A stretch of 64,000 nucleotides of DNA from Rhodococcus sp. 14-2470-1b (GTDB lineage: Bacteria; Actinomycetota; Actinomycetes; Mycobacteriales; Mycobacteriaceae). Of this stretch, positions 28,664 to 36,782 are shown piece by piece (position 1 is the stretch's first letter; each line of letters starts with the position of its first letter). The position numbers and the translations under genes were made by a program. The notes under the pieces were generated by a model. It worked only from the letters and a program-made list of their open reading frames with translations. It was not told where the DNA came from and did no database searches. The DNA lies in NCBI RefSeq assembly GCF_002259415.1, contig NZ_NPFY01000035.1:124001-188000 (forward strand). The letters are read 5' to 3'.

Positions 28664-29689
28664 TCATTCCTGCAGCTTCACCGCGCTGACGACCACGTCG
28701 GTTCCCAGTGGGACGACACTCTCGATCGAGAACCGCAGGGCGTCGGAAATTGTTCCGACGCCTGCATTCTCCACCGCCGACGTTCCCGCGCCGAGCACGA
28801 CGGGAGCGATGTACGCCACGATGCGGTCGACGATGCCCGCGGCGAGAAAGGCACCGGCCAGGGTGGGACCACCCTCGACGAGGACGTCGGTGTACTCGCC
28901 GAGCGCGTCGACGACGTCGTGCGGATCGTGCGATCGGACGAAGATCGTCCGTGCCTGATCGCCGCGGATGCGCGCCTCGGGAGGGATGTCACGACGGCCG
29001 ACGACGACGCGGACGGGTTGGTGCGGTGCGGTGGTTCCGTCGGGAAGCCGGGCCGTGAGCAGCGGATCGTCGGCAACGACGGTTCCGGTCCCGACGACGA
29101 TTGCGTCCAGAGTCGCGCGCTGCGCGTGCACGTGCGCACGAGCGTCGGGTCCGGTGATCCACTGACTCGTGCCGTCTTGTGCTGCGCTGCGGCCGTCGAG
29201 ACTCGCCGCGTACTTCAACGTGATGTGAGGGCGTCCGGTTCGTTGCTTGTGCAGCCACGCGCGCAGTGGACCGCGCTCGACGGCGTCGGACTCCAACCCG
29301 GACGAGACGTCGACGCCTGCCTCGACGAGAGTGCCTGCTCCCCCTTCGGCCAGAGGGTTGGGATCGGCCACCGCATAGACGACACGGCGAACGCCTGCCG
29401 CGATCAGCGCCTGCGAGCACGGACCGGTCCGACCGGTGTGATTGCACGGTTCGAGCGTGACCACTGCCGTTCCGCCTCGTGCGCGCTCACCTGCCTCCGC
29501 AAGAGCGACCACCTCGGCATGCGGACCCCCGGGCGGCCGCGTCGCCCCGGTCCCCACGACGACACCGTCGGCGTCGAGGATGACGGCTCCGACCGGCGGA
29601 TTGGGGCTGGTCGACCCCCGGGCCGTTTCCGACGCGGCAATGGCGAGCGCCATGGCGGCGGTCTCGCTCACAGCGGCGCCGGATGTCAT
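28664..29689 (-). CDS. ribD: bifunctional diaminohydroxyphosphoribosylaminopyrimidine deaminase / reductase
   Basis: Second and third steps of riboflavin synthesis from GTP. The N-terminal deaminase (residues 1-140) has the zinc motif HAE (57-59) and PCNHTGRTGPC (81-91). The C-terminal reductase (150-341) has LKYAASLDGRSA and VLVEGGPTLAGAFL. The 341-aa length is normal. ATG 29689 shares one base with the rpe stop (TGATG), linking ribulose-5-phosphate supply to the rib genes. Confidence 0.95.
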   Translation of the reverse strand: MTSGAAVSETAAMALAIAASETARGSTSPNPPVGAVILDADGVVVGTGATRPPGGPHAEVVALAEAGERARGGTAVVTLEPCNHTGRTGPCSQALIAAGVRRVVYAVADPNPLAEGGAGTLVEAGVDVSSGLESDAVERGPLRAWLHKQRTGRPHITLKYAASLDGRSAAQDGTSQWITGPDARAHVHAQRATLDAIVVGTGTVVADDPLLTARLPDGTTAPHQPVRVVVGRRDIPPEARIRGDQARTIFVRSHDPHDVVDALGEYTDVLVEGGPTLAGAFLAAGIVDRIVAYIAPVVLGAGTSAVENAGVGTISDALRFSIESVVPLGTDVVVSAVKLQE

Positions 29690-30366
29690 CAGTGTGCGAG
29701 GTGGTGCGACGCCCCGGCTGCACGGTCGCGCAACGCGCGCACGGTCGCGGCGGGGTCGGCGGTGCCGTACACGGCGGACCCGGCGACGAAGCAATCGACG
29801 CCGGCTTCCGCGGCCTGCTCGATCGTGTCGGCATTGATGCCGCCGTCGATCTCGACCACCAGGGTCAGCTCACCGGAGTCGACGAGGTTTCGTACGGTGC
29901 GAGCCTTGCTCAACACCTCCGGAATGAAGGACTGCCCACCGAAGCCCGGCTCGACGCTCATGACGAGCAGCGTGTCGAAATGCCGGAGTATCTCGAGGTA
30001 CGGCTCGATCGGGGTGCCGGGCTTCACGCTCAGACCTGCTTTGGCTCCCGCAGCGCGGATGTCCTTCGCAACGGCGATGGGATCGTCCGCTGCCTCCGCG
30101 TGGAACGTGACGTTGTAGGCACCCGCTTCTGCGTACGGCGGCGCCCACCGAGCCGGATCCTCGATCATCAGATGGCAATCGAGGGGTATGTCGGTGGCCT
30201 TGACGAGGCTCTGCACGACGGGAAGGCCGAGCGTCAGATTGGGAACGAAATGCGCGTCCATGACGTCGACGTGAAGCCAGTCGGAGCCTGCGACGGCCTC
30301 TGCTTCCTCCCCCAGACGGGCGAAGTCGGCGGAGAGGATGGACGGAGCGATCATCGGAGCTGCCAC
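29689..30366 (-). CDS. rpe: ribulose-phosphate 3-epimerase
   Basis: Interconverts ribulose-5-phosphate and xylulose-5-phosphate. The 225-aa TIM-barrel protein has IAPSILSADFARL at residue 6, LHVDVMDAHFVPNLT with the metal-binding His/Asp, HLMIEDP and the phosphate motif VEIDGGINADT. GTG 30366 has a TAAGCT box 8 nt upstream and no ribosome-binding site; ATG 30354 is an alternative start. Its product feeds RibB of the same cluster. Confidence 0.95.
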   Translation of the reverse strand: MAAPMIAPSILSADFARLGEEAEAVAGSDWLHVDVMDAHFVPNLTLGLPVVQSLVKATDIPLDCHLMIEDPARWAPPYAEAGAYNVTFHAEAADDPIAVAKDIRAAGAKAGLSVKPGTPIEPYLEILRHFDTLLVMSVEPGFGGQSFIPEVLSKARTVRNLVDSGELTLVVEIDGGINADTIEQAAEAGVDCFVAGSAVYGTADPAATVRALRDRAAGASHHLAH

Positions 30367-30374
30367 GATGAGAC

Positions 30375-30380
30375 AGCTTA
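30375..30380 (-). promoter_or_regulatory. -10 box, possible internal leaderless promoter of rpe
   Basis: Minus-strand TAAGCT is 8 nt before GTG 30366, in the 132-nt gap that also holds the 23-bp repeats. Confidence 0.35.
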
Positions 30381-30426
30381 AAGGGTCGGCAGACGCGCTC
30401 CTGCGGCGCGTGATTTCTTCGTGCCG

Positions 30427-30518
30427 GATTCAGAGCCGCTTCAGTGCCCGATTCAGAGGCGCTTCAGTGCCCGATTCAGAGGCTCTTCAGGGCCCGATTC
30501 AGAGGCTCTTCAGGGCCC
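30427..30518 (-). repeat. 23-bp tandem repeat (4 copies) at and beyond the MmcQ gene 3' end
   Basis: Four head-to-tail copies begin at 30427, 30450, 30473 and 30496; the plus-strand unit starts GATTCAGAGGC. The last copy in plus coordinates carries the final codons and stop of the MmcQ-like gene. The other three are duplications of that gene end in the spacer before rpe. There are no spacers between copies. Confidence 0.9.
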
Positions 30519-30834
30519 GCTTGGGGGCCTTCGCACGCCACGCTTCGGTGAGCAGCTCCTGCACTTCGGTGGCGTCGGCCCTGTCCAGGTCCACGATGAT
30601 CGAGCCGTGCCCGTCGTAGTGATCCGTGGTGTAGTACGCCGAGCCCGGCGAGGCCAGCAGAGCTTCTTTCTCCGCGAGGCTGCACATGACGACCACGCCG
30701 CCCTCTGCTTCGGCCCGTAGGCGAGCGATCAACTTGTTCGCCACCTTCAACGCGGGAGTGTTATAGGACGTCGACTCCTCGGTCTCCGGAAGGGTCACGG
30801 CGAACGAAACGAGGTCTTCCCACACAAGTGCCAT
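30499..30834 (-). CDS. MmcQ/YjbR family DNA-binding-fold protein
   Basis: A 111-aa protein of the MmcQ/YjbR (CyaY-like fold) family. The visible family pattern is LPETEESTSYNTPALKVANKLIARL near the start, VVVMCSLAEKEALL in the middle and YTTDHYDGHGSIIVDL near residue 77. Function in this family is not established; DNA binding is proposed from structure. ATG 30834 is preceded by GGAG 9 nt away; ATG 30852 is an alternative. The last codons (RALKSL, stop) lie in a 23-bp unit repeated four times. It lies between rsmB and rpe on the same strand. Confidence 0.85.
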   Translation of the reverse strand: MALVWEDLVSFAVTLPETEESTSYNTPALKVANKLIARLRAEAEGGVVVMCSLAEKEALLASPGSAYYTTDHYDGHGSIIVDLDRADATEVQELLTEAWRAKAPKRALKSL

Positions 30835-30885
30835 GGGGACAGTCTCCGCCATGTCTGCCCACCGCACTTGTACGAATGGGCAGTG

Positions 30886-32361
30886 TCAGTCGAGCGGACG
30901 ACGAAGCGCAGCGAGGAACATCGCGTCGGTTCCGTGGCGGTGTGGCCACAGCTGCGCCGACGCACCGTCACCGAGCTGCGGAACGTCCGGTAGCAGCGCA
31001 TGGGTGTCGAGCTGCTGAGCGCCATAACGGCGCACCGCGTCCGCGACGACGGCCGTGGTCTCGGACAGGTGCGGCGAACAGGTCGAATACACGACGACGC
31101 CGCCTGGCCGTACCAGCTTCAGCGCGGAGGCGAGCAGTTCCTTCTGCAACGCCACCAGCCCCGCCAGGTCGGACTGCGTGCGACGCCACCGCGCCTCCGG
31201 CCTCCGGCGCAGCGCTCCGAGTCCGGTGCAGGGCGCATCGACCAGAACGCGGTCGTATCCGCCGTCGAGACCCGGGTCCCGGCCGTCCACGACGTGAACG
31301 GTGACCGGGAGCCCCTTCGTCGTCTTCGACACGAGGTCGGCACGGTGCGGGGTCGGTTCGACCGCGTCGACGCGCGCGCCGTCGATCTCGGCGATCGCCC
31401 CGAGCAGAGCCGCCTTGCCTCCGGGACCTGCACACAGGTCCAGCCAGCGGCCGCCGTCCTCGCCCTCGATCGGTGCCAGCGTCAGCGCGCGCGCCACCAG
31501 TTGGCTGCCCTCGTCCTGCACACCGGCCAGGCCGTCTCGGACTGCGTCGAGCTTGCCGGGATCACCGCCGTCGAGATAGACGGCGTACGGGGAGTACTTG
31601 CCCTCCTCCCCTCCGGTGACGAGGGCGAGCTCCTCGGCGGAGATCTCCCCCGGTCGTGCGACGAGATGGACCGCGGGCCGGGCATCGTCGGCGGCCAGCA
31701 CATCAGCCAGTTCTGCGGCGTCCGCCCCGAGCGCGTCGGCGAAGGCCTGCGCAATCCACTTGGGATGCGCGTACTCGAACGCCAGATGTCCGACGGGATC
31801 CTTGTCTGCTGCGGGAGCTAGCTCGTCGACCCATCGATCGGCGGACTTCTCCGACACTCGCCGAAGCACGGCGTTGACGAATCCTGCCTTACCGCTGCCG
31901 AATTCGGCCCTGGTCAGATCGACCGACGTCGCCACGGCCGCGTGGGGCGCCACGCGGGTACGGAGCAGTTGGTAAGCACCCAGCCTCAGGATGTCCAGCA
32001 GACCACCGTCGATCTCCGATATCGCACGGCCCGAACCGCTTTCGATGACCGAGTCGAGGAATCCTCGGGCTCGCGACGATCCGTAGGCAAGTTCGGTCGC
32101 CAGGGCAGCATCACGCGTGTCGAGTTTGCGCTCGCGCAGCAGCCCCGGTAGCACGAGGTTGGCGTAGGCATCCCGCTCGCGTACCGCCTTCAGTACGTCT
32201 CTGGCTGCGAGTCGCGCAGGGTCGACAGGCGGGGTCGAGCCCGGCCCTCCCCCACGATTCGGCCGGTTGCCAGCCCCCCGACGGGAACCTGAGGTGCGCG
32301 TCGGCCCGCTGTTCACGTTGCCGCGTCGGCCTGCTCGGCCCTGGTTCTTCTCGGAGCTCAC
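30886..32361 (-). CDS. rsmB: 16S rRNA (cytosine-967-C5)-methyltransferase RsmB
   Basis: Methylates C967 of 16S rRNA. The 491-aa protein has a disordered Arg/Gly-rich N-terminal tail (residues 1-45), a NusB-like RNA-binding domain (about 50-190) and a Rossmann methyltransferase domain. The SAM motif is LDLCAGPGGKAALLGAI, with two cysteines in DAPCTGLGALRRRPEARW and YSTCSPHLSET. GTG 32361 overlaps the fmt stop as GTGA. The Fmt-RsmB pairing is broadly conserved. Confidence 0.95.
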   Translation of the reverse strand: MSSEKNQGRAGRRGNVNSGPTRTSGSRRGAGNRPNRGGGPGSTPPVDPARLAARDVLKAVRERDAYANLVLPGLLRERKLDTRDAALATELAYGSSRARGFLDSVIESGSGRAISEIDGGLLDILRLGAYQLLRTRVAPHAAVATSVDLTRAEFGSGKAGFVNAVLRRVSEKSADRWVDELAPAADKDPVGHLAFEYAHPKWIAQAFADALGADAAELADVLAADDARPAVHLVARPGEISAEELALVTGGEEGKYSPYAVYLDGGDPGKLDAVRDGLAGVQDEGSQLVARALTLAPIEGEDGGRWLDLCAGPGGKAALLGAIAEIDGARVDAVEPTPHRADLVSKTTKGLPVTVHVVDGRDPGLDGGYDRVLVDAPCTGLGALRRRPEARWRRTQSDLAGLVALQKELLASALKLVRPGGVVVYSTCSPHLSETTAVVADAVRRYGAQQLDTHALLPDVPQLGDGASAQLWPHRHGTDAMFLAALRRPLD

Positions 32362-33281
32362 AGGGCAACCGCCGTTTCCGTCAGCCGGGCACCGCGCGCC
32401 CAGTCGAGTGCTTTCATGAGTTTCTTGCCCTGGGGTTGGACGTCGCCCAGAGCTACCGAGGTCGTTGCAGTCCCGACGAACACCCCGTCCTTCCGGACTA
32501 GAACGTGCCCAGCTTCGAGGTCCACGTCCGACACTGTGACCGGGGCTACTTTCAGTCGAACGTCTCCGATCGTCGTCCACGCCCCGGGTGACGGGGTCAC
32601 CGCGCGGACGTGCCGGTCGATCGACGACGCCGAGGAGGTCCAGTCGATCCGCGCGGAGTCCACGGTGATCTTCGGTGCGTAGGACACGCCGTCGGCCGGT
32701 TGCGGAACTGCGGAGGCCTCACCGGCCTCGATCGCGTCGAGCGTAGCTTCGAGCAGTTCCGCACCACTGAGCGCAAGGCGGCCCAACAGGTCGCCGGCCG
32801 AATCGTTCGACCCGATCGTTTCGGTGACGACGCCCAGGACAGGACCGGTGTCCATGCCTTCCTCGAGAAGGAACGTCGATGCGCCCGTCACGTCGTCGCC
32901 CGCGGCGATCGCTGCTTGAACCGGGGCTGCACCCCGCCACGCGGGGAGCAGCGAGAAGTGCAGATTGATCCATCCGAATTTCGGTACGTTCAGCACCGGA
33001 CGCGGTAGCAGTGCTCCGTATGCGACGACCGGGCACACGTCGGGTTCGAGCGCTGTGAGAGCGTCGAGGAACTCCGGCTCCGACGGGCGCTGCGGCGTCA
33101 ACACCGGAATTCCGTGCTCGTCTGCGAGCAGTCCGACGGGCGAGCGTCCGATCTTGCGTCCGCGACCTGCGGCCGCATCCGGACGCGTGATCACCGCGAC
33201 CACGTCGTGCCGGTCCGACGAGATCAGTCGCGCCAGCGACGGAACTGCCGGGTCGGGCGTACCTGCGAACACAACGCGCAC
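32358..33281 (-). CDS. fmt: methionyl-tRNA formyltransferase
   Basis: Formylates initiator Met-tRNA. The 307-aa protein has the N-terminal VVFAGTPDPAVPSLARL, the catalytic region NLHFSLLPAWRGAAP with DTGP downstream, and a C-terminal OB-type domain. GTG 33281 is preceded by GGGAG at 7 nt. Peptide deformylase (def), often next to fmt, is not here. In its place lie the padR, GGDEF and cyclase genes. Confidence 0.95.
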   Translation of the reverse strand: MRVVFAGTPDPAVPSLARLISSDRHDVVAVITRPDAAAGRGRKIGRSPVGLLADEHGIPVLTPQRPSEPEFLDALTALEPDVCPVVAYGALLPRPVLNVPKFGWINLHFSLLPAWRGAAPVQAAIAAGDDVTGASTFLLEEGMDTGPVLGVVTETIGSNDSAGDLLGRLALSGAELLEATLDAIEAGEASAVPQPADGVSYAPKITVDSARIDWTSSASSIDRHVRAVTPSPGAWTTIGDVRLKVAPVTVSDVDLEAGHVLVRKDGVFVGTATTSVALGDVQPQGKKLMKALDWARGARLTETAVAL

Positions 33282-33368
33282 CAGAGGGCTCCCACGAATA
33301 GGTAGAACGGATTTCTCACGAACCACCCATTCTAGGGACCACCCACCGGGCACGAGCACGCCCGTCGA

Positions 33369-34010
33369 TCATGCGTCGGACTCACCGGCGTCCGGTGTCT
33401 CCTCCTCGGCCAGAATCCGGTACAGACGCCTCCGCGCATCGACGAGAACCTCGCTCGCGGCCGCGACCTGACCCGGCGTCCCGACCGCGGCGACCTGACC
33501 TGCGGCACCCATCAGCAATCCGATCAGACCCCGCAGGTCCATCGCATCACCTCCGACCGTTCCGCGTACGTCGTCCCACGGAGAACCCAGCTCTTCCCGG
33601 TGTTCGTCGACGAACGTCCGGCCGGTCTCGGTCAGACGAGCCGTCTTGCGGCCGTCGACCTTCTCGATCAGGACGAGACCTTCGTCCTCGAGCTGTGAGA
33701 GCGCGGGATAGATGGACCCCGGGCTCGGCTTCCACGCGCCCTCGCTCTTCGCGACGATCTGCTGAATCAGCTCGTACCCGTGCATCGGCGACTCGGCCAG
33801 GATCAGCAGGACTGCAGCTCGAACGTCACCACGACGACCTCGCCCTCCGCGGCCGCGGCCTCGGCCGAGGTTACCCGCAGGCCCGAAACCACCGGGACCG
33901 AAACCACCGGGACCGAAACCGCCCCGATGATGGGGACCGCCCCGGTGGTGGTGCGGTCCACCGCGCCGTGCGTGTCCGTGGACGTGCTCTTGTTCGTAGA
34001 AGTTTTCCAT
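33369..34010 (-). CDS. PadR-family transcriptional regulator with His/Gly-rich N-terminus
   Basis: A 213-aa regulator. Residues 1-60 are His- and Gly-rich (HVHGHARRGGPHHHRG, then repeated FGPGG). This is unusual, and possible metal binding is inference. The PadR winged helix follows (AAVLLILAESPMHGYEL, SPGSIYPALSQLEDEGLV, GRKTARLTETG), and a C-terminal helical region would mediate dimerisation. AAGGAG lies 6 nt before ATG 34010. A 26-bp palindrome 27 bp upstream is the likely operator, so autoregulation is expected; the divergent GGDEF gene may share it. It lies 87 nt upstream of fmt on the same strand. Confidence 0.88.
   Translation of the reverse strand: MENFYEQEHVHGHARRGGPHHHRGGPHHRGGFGPGGFGPGGFGPAGNLGRGRGRGGRGRRGDVRAAVLLILAESPMHGYELIQQIVAKSEGAWKPSPGSIYPALSQLEDEGLVLIEKVDGRKTARLTETGRTFVDEHREELGSPWDDVRGTVGGDAMDLRGLIGLLMGAAGQVAAVGTPGQVAAASEVLVDARRRLYRILAEEETPDAGESDA
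33885..33923 (-). repeat. 15-bp tandem repeat within padR
   Basis: About 2.6 copies of a 15-bp unit (plus strand GAAACCACCGGGACC) at 33885, 33900 and 33915 encode the repeated FGPGG of the N-terminal tail. Confidence 0.8.
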
Positions 34011-34036
34011 GTCCGTCTCCTTCTGTATCGTATGGA

Positions 34037-34062
34037 CGTATTGACGATATATCGCCAATACG
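34037..34062. promoter_or_regulatory. 26-bp near-perfect palindrome, probable PadR operator
   Basis: Outer arms CGTATTG (34037-34043) and CAATACG (34056-34062) flank a central CGATATATCG (34045-34054). Only the pair at 34044/34055 breaks symmetry. It is AT-rich against a GC-rich background and lies between the divergent padR and GGDEF genes, where a dimeric winged-helix repressor would bind. Confidence 0.75.
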
Positions 34063-34168
34063 TTTTCAGCAAGAGTAAGTGTCGAGCAGTTCACTGGACG
34101 GCGGCCGACAGCTGCCACGAGCGGCTAGCCTGTTCGCACCGAGGTTCGTGTCGATACGAGGGGGCGCC

Positions 34169-35923
34169 ATGGCGAACTCACTGAGGAAGCGCATTGTCGC
34201 TTCCCTCGGTGCGGTCGCCCTCGTGGTGGCGCTCGCGAGCTCGGGACTTCTCCCCAAAGCCGCGTCGGTCGCCCTCGACGACGCAGGTCAACTCGCCGGG
34301 GGTATCGCTGCGACCGTCGTCTGCTGGCGCACCGGCAGACGCCGATCCGGCGCACAGCGTCGGTGGCGCCTGCTGATGGCCGCCGGCATGGCGTGCTGGA
34401 CCGGCGGGATGCTCGTCTGGGCCCTCTACCGATCCGTCCTGGACGTGCCGTTGCCGTCACCGTCGTACGCCGATTTCGGTTTCTTCCTCTTTCCCATCTT
34501 CGCGGTACCCGCCCTGCTGTCGGTGATGCGTCGTGCACCGCACCAGTCCGAAGACGGCAGCAGGTACCACTGGCTCACGTCGCTACTGGACGGCCTGATA
34601 GTCGTCGGTTCGCTGTTCGTGATGTCCTGGGCCACGGTTCTGGGTCCGGCAGCACGCTCGGATCGATCGGACTCGGTGCAGTTCCTCATCGCGTTGATGT
34701 ATCCCATCACCGACCTGGTGCTGCTGGTCATGGTCGGGTTGCTTGCCGTGATACCGCGTGTGTTGCGCCGATACCGGGCGCAGCTCACTTTGCTGGGCGC
34801 GGGCCTGACCTGCCTGGCGATCTCGGACAGCCTCTACGCGTACCTTGTTGCGGCGGGCGCCGACGAGATGCCGCTGATCGCCGACGCCGGTTTCATCGCC
34901 GGCCCTGTCCTCATCGCACTCGCAGCGTCGGCGCCGTCGGTGGCGGTGGCGGTGGCGGTGCCCACCGTGTCCGTCCCGGACTCCGTCCCGAAATCCGCCG
35001 ACACACCGCCCGGACCCCCAGGTGGACGAGAAGGTGAACGCACTCGACTCTTGGTGCCGCATGCACTGATGGCGCTGACCGGAGTGTCCGTCGCGATACA
35101 GCGATTCACGCAAGGGACCGTGGATCCTATCGCCTTCGGGCTCTTCCTCACCGTGATCGTGCTCGCGGTCGTACGGCAGGTCATGACCCTCCTGCAGAAC
35201 GACGCACTCCTGCGCACGCTCTACGCCGCCCAGAACGAGCTGACCTACCGTGCACACCACGACGGATTGACGGGGCTGCTCAATCGCTCCGCCTTCGACG
35301 AACACCTGACCGCCGCGATCGACCGACACAACGACAACGGCGATGTCGGAGTACTACTGCTCGTCGACCTCGACGACTTCAAAGCCATCAACGACAGGCT
35401 CGGTCACGGAGCGGGTGACCGGTCGCTCAAGACACTGTCGAGTCGGCTCGTCGATACTGTGAACGCCCAGGGCAACGGAGGTGTCGTCGCACGCTTCGGC
35501 GGAGACGAGTTCACCGTTCTGATCCCTGCATCGATCGACGCCGGCTGCACCACGGCCAGATCGATCGTGGACGCACTGCGTGCACCACAGGACATCGAAG
35601 GCCACACCGTCTCGATCGGTGCCAGCGTCGGCGTCGTGGAACTCGACGTGTTCGAGCAAGCCGTCACCGCCGACACGCTGCTACGCAACGCCGATCGAGC
35701 CATGTACGAGGCCAAGAAGAACGGCAAGGCCGGTGTGTTCGCGTACGACTCCGACGGCACCCTCAGGATGGTCTACAACCTGTCGGTGCAGGCCGCGCCG
35801 TTCAACTGGTTCGGTCACGGGCACGCCACTGCAGACGCTCAGGGCAACCGTGGAATGAGTCCGAATATCGTTGCCGGAGAACCCGATCCAGCACGATTGA
35901 TCGGGCCGCCGACCAGAACGTAG
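34169..35923 (+). CDS. membrane-bound GGDEF-domain protein (probable diguanylate cyclase)
   Basis: A 584-aa protein predicted to make cyclic di-GMP. About ten hydrophobic segments span residues 10 to 345, forming a membrane sensor region with no recognised ligand motif. A short linker leads to a GGDEF domain (about 360-520) with HHDGLTGLLNRSAF, DLDDFKAINDRLGH and an intact GGDEF at 444-448. No RxxD inhibitory site is visible five residues before it, so product inhibition by that route is unlikely. No EAL domain is present. ATG 34169 has GAGGGGG upstream. The 3' end overlaps the convergent cyclase gene by 85 nt. A 6-bp GTGGCG repeat near 34938 encodes VAVAVAV. Confidence 0.88.
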   Translation: MANSLRKRIVASLGAVALVVALASSGLLPKAASVALDDAGQLAGGIAATVVCWRTGRRRSGAQRRWRLLMAAGMACWTGGMLVWALYRSVLDVPLPSPSYADFGFFLFPIFAVPALLSVMRRAPHQSEDGSRYHWLTSLLDGLIVVGSLFVMSWATVLGPAARSDRSDSVQFLIALMYPITDLVLLVMVGLLAVIPRVLRRYRAQLTLLGAGLTCLAISDSLYAYLVAAGADEMPLIADAGFIAGPVLIALAASAPSVAVAVAVPTVSVPDSVPKSADTPPGPPGGREGERTRLLVPHALMALTGVSVAIQRFTQGTVDPIAFGLFLTVIVLAVVRQVMTLLQNDALLRTLYAAQNELTYRAHHDGLTGLLNRSAFDEHLTAAIDRHNDNGDVGVLLLVDLDDFKAINDRLGHGAGDRSLKTLSSRLVDTVNAQGNGGVVARFGGDEFTVLIPASIDAGCTTARSIVDALRAPQDIEGHTVSIGASVGVVELDVFEQAVTADTLLRNADRAMYEAKKNGKAGVFAYDSDGTLRMVYNLSVQAAPFNWFGHGHATADAQGNRGMSPNIVAGEPDPARLIGPPTRT

Positions 35924-36690
35924 GCGCCGGTGGTCGGCAGTTCGCCCAGGTTGCGAAGATTTTCGAGGCTGATGCGATGGAAGTCGTACAGCTTCACCGA
36001 CACCGGATAGGTGTCGTCGTTGCCGAGATCCGGTCCGAAGGTGTCGGTCCCCAACGCGCCTCGCTCCGCCAGCCGACCTGTGTCGATGAGCCACTGCGCC
36101 GCATCAGCGGAGAACCCCGGCTGGTGAGTGACACCGTCGGCGTCGGCATTCACGTATGCGTCGGTCCCCCAACGCGATTCCCACCCCGTCCACAGAACGA
36201 CGGCGGCGCCCGACGGAATGCGACCGTTCGACGCCTCCCACTCCTGAAGATCAGCGATCGTCACCGCGTAATCGGCATCCGCCGCGGCCTTGTCCCGAAT
36301 GTCGATCTTCACCGCGGGTAGAAACAGATCCTCCGGAACCAGCTGATCTGCCGTCAAACCGCCGTCCTGGAAATGAGCAGGTGCGCCCCAATGTGTTCCG
36401 GTGTGTTCACCTTCACGAACGTTCTGAAGGTAGTAGCCGTCCTCGGCCACCGTCGCTGCCGTCTCGAGCGCGAACTCCGGATCGCCGGGGAAGATGGGCG
36501 TCGTCGCCGGGTCGTTGACATGCGACAGCGACACGATCTTCAGCAGGCGATCCAGGGGGATTCCGAACCCCGGCAGATTCGACGACCCCGACCCCGGTGC
36601 CGCCTGGGCGACCGCGGGTCCGGCGAGTTTCGCACCTGCAACGACGGCCAAGCCCGTCGCGACGCGCCTGATCAACTGTCTACGTTTCAT
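35839..36690 (-). CDS. exported cyclase-family (kynurenine formamidase-like) protein
   Basis: A 283-aa metal-dependent hydrolase-fold protein. The N-terminus KRRQLIRRVATGLAVVAGA resembles a Tat signal peptide with twin arginines, ending near AQA at residue 30, so export is likely. The family metal motif HxGTHxDxPxH appears as HTGTHWGAPAHF, with glycine in place of the aspartate. The later GTDTFGPD, SLENLRNL and terminal VGGPINRAGSGSPATI regions are well conserved. The substrate is unknown. Its last 85 nt are antisense to the GGDEF gene end. Metal use is plausible but less certain given the D-to-G change. Confidence 0.82.
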   Translation of the reverse strand: MKRRQLIRRVATGLAVVAGAKLAGPAVAQAAPGSGSSNLPGFGIPLDRLLKIVSLSHVNDPATTPIFPGDPEFALETAATVAEDGYYLQNVREGEHTGTHWGAPAHFQDGGLTADQLVPEDLFLPAVKIDIRDKAAADADYAVTIADLQEWEASNGRIPSGAAVVLWTGWESRWGTDAYVNADADGVTHQPGFSADAAQWLIDTGRLAERGALGTDTFGPDLGNDDTYPVSVKLYDFHRISLENLRNLGELPTTGAYVLVGGPINRAGSGSPATIFGLIPRLP

Positions 36691-36782
36691 TTCCCCGACC
36701 CCGCTCCGATGTACGACTCGATGTCCAGTCCGACTCGACTGCCGGTATGGACTCTAGGCGCTGAGGGGCGCTGAGGGGAGCG

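Noticed and set aside
30427..30518. CRISPR array
   Set aside because: The 23-bp units are directly adjacent with no spacers and include a gene's stop codon, so this is a simple tandem repeat.
36751..36775. Mobile element end near the repeated GGCGCTGAGG before the cyclase gene
   Set aside because: Only two adjacent 10-bp copies are present, with no inverted repeats, transposase or target duplication.
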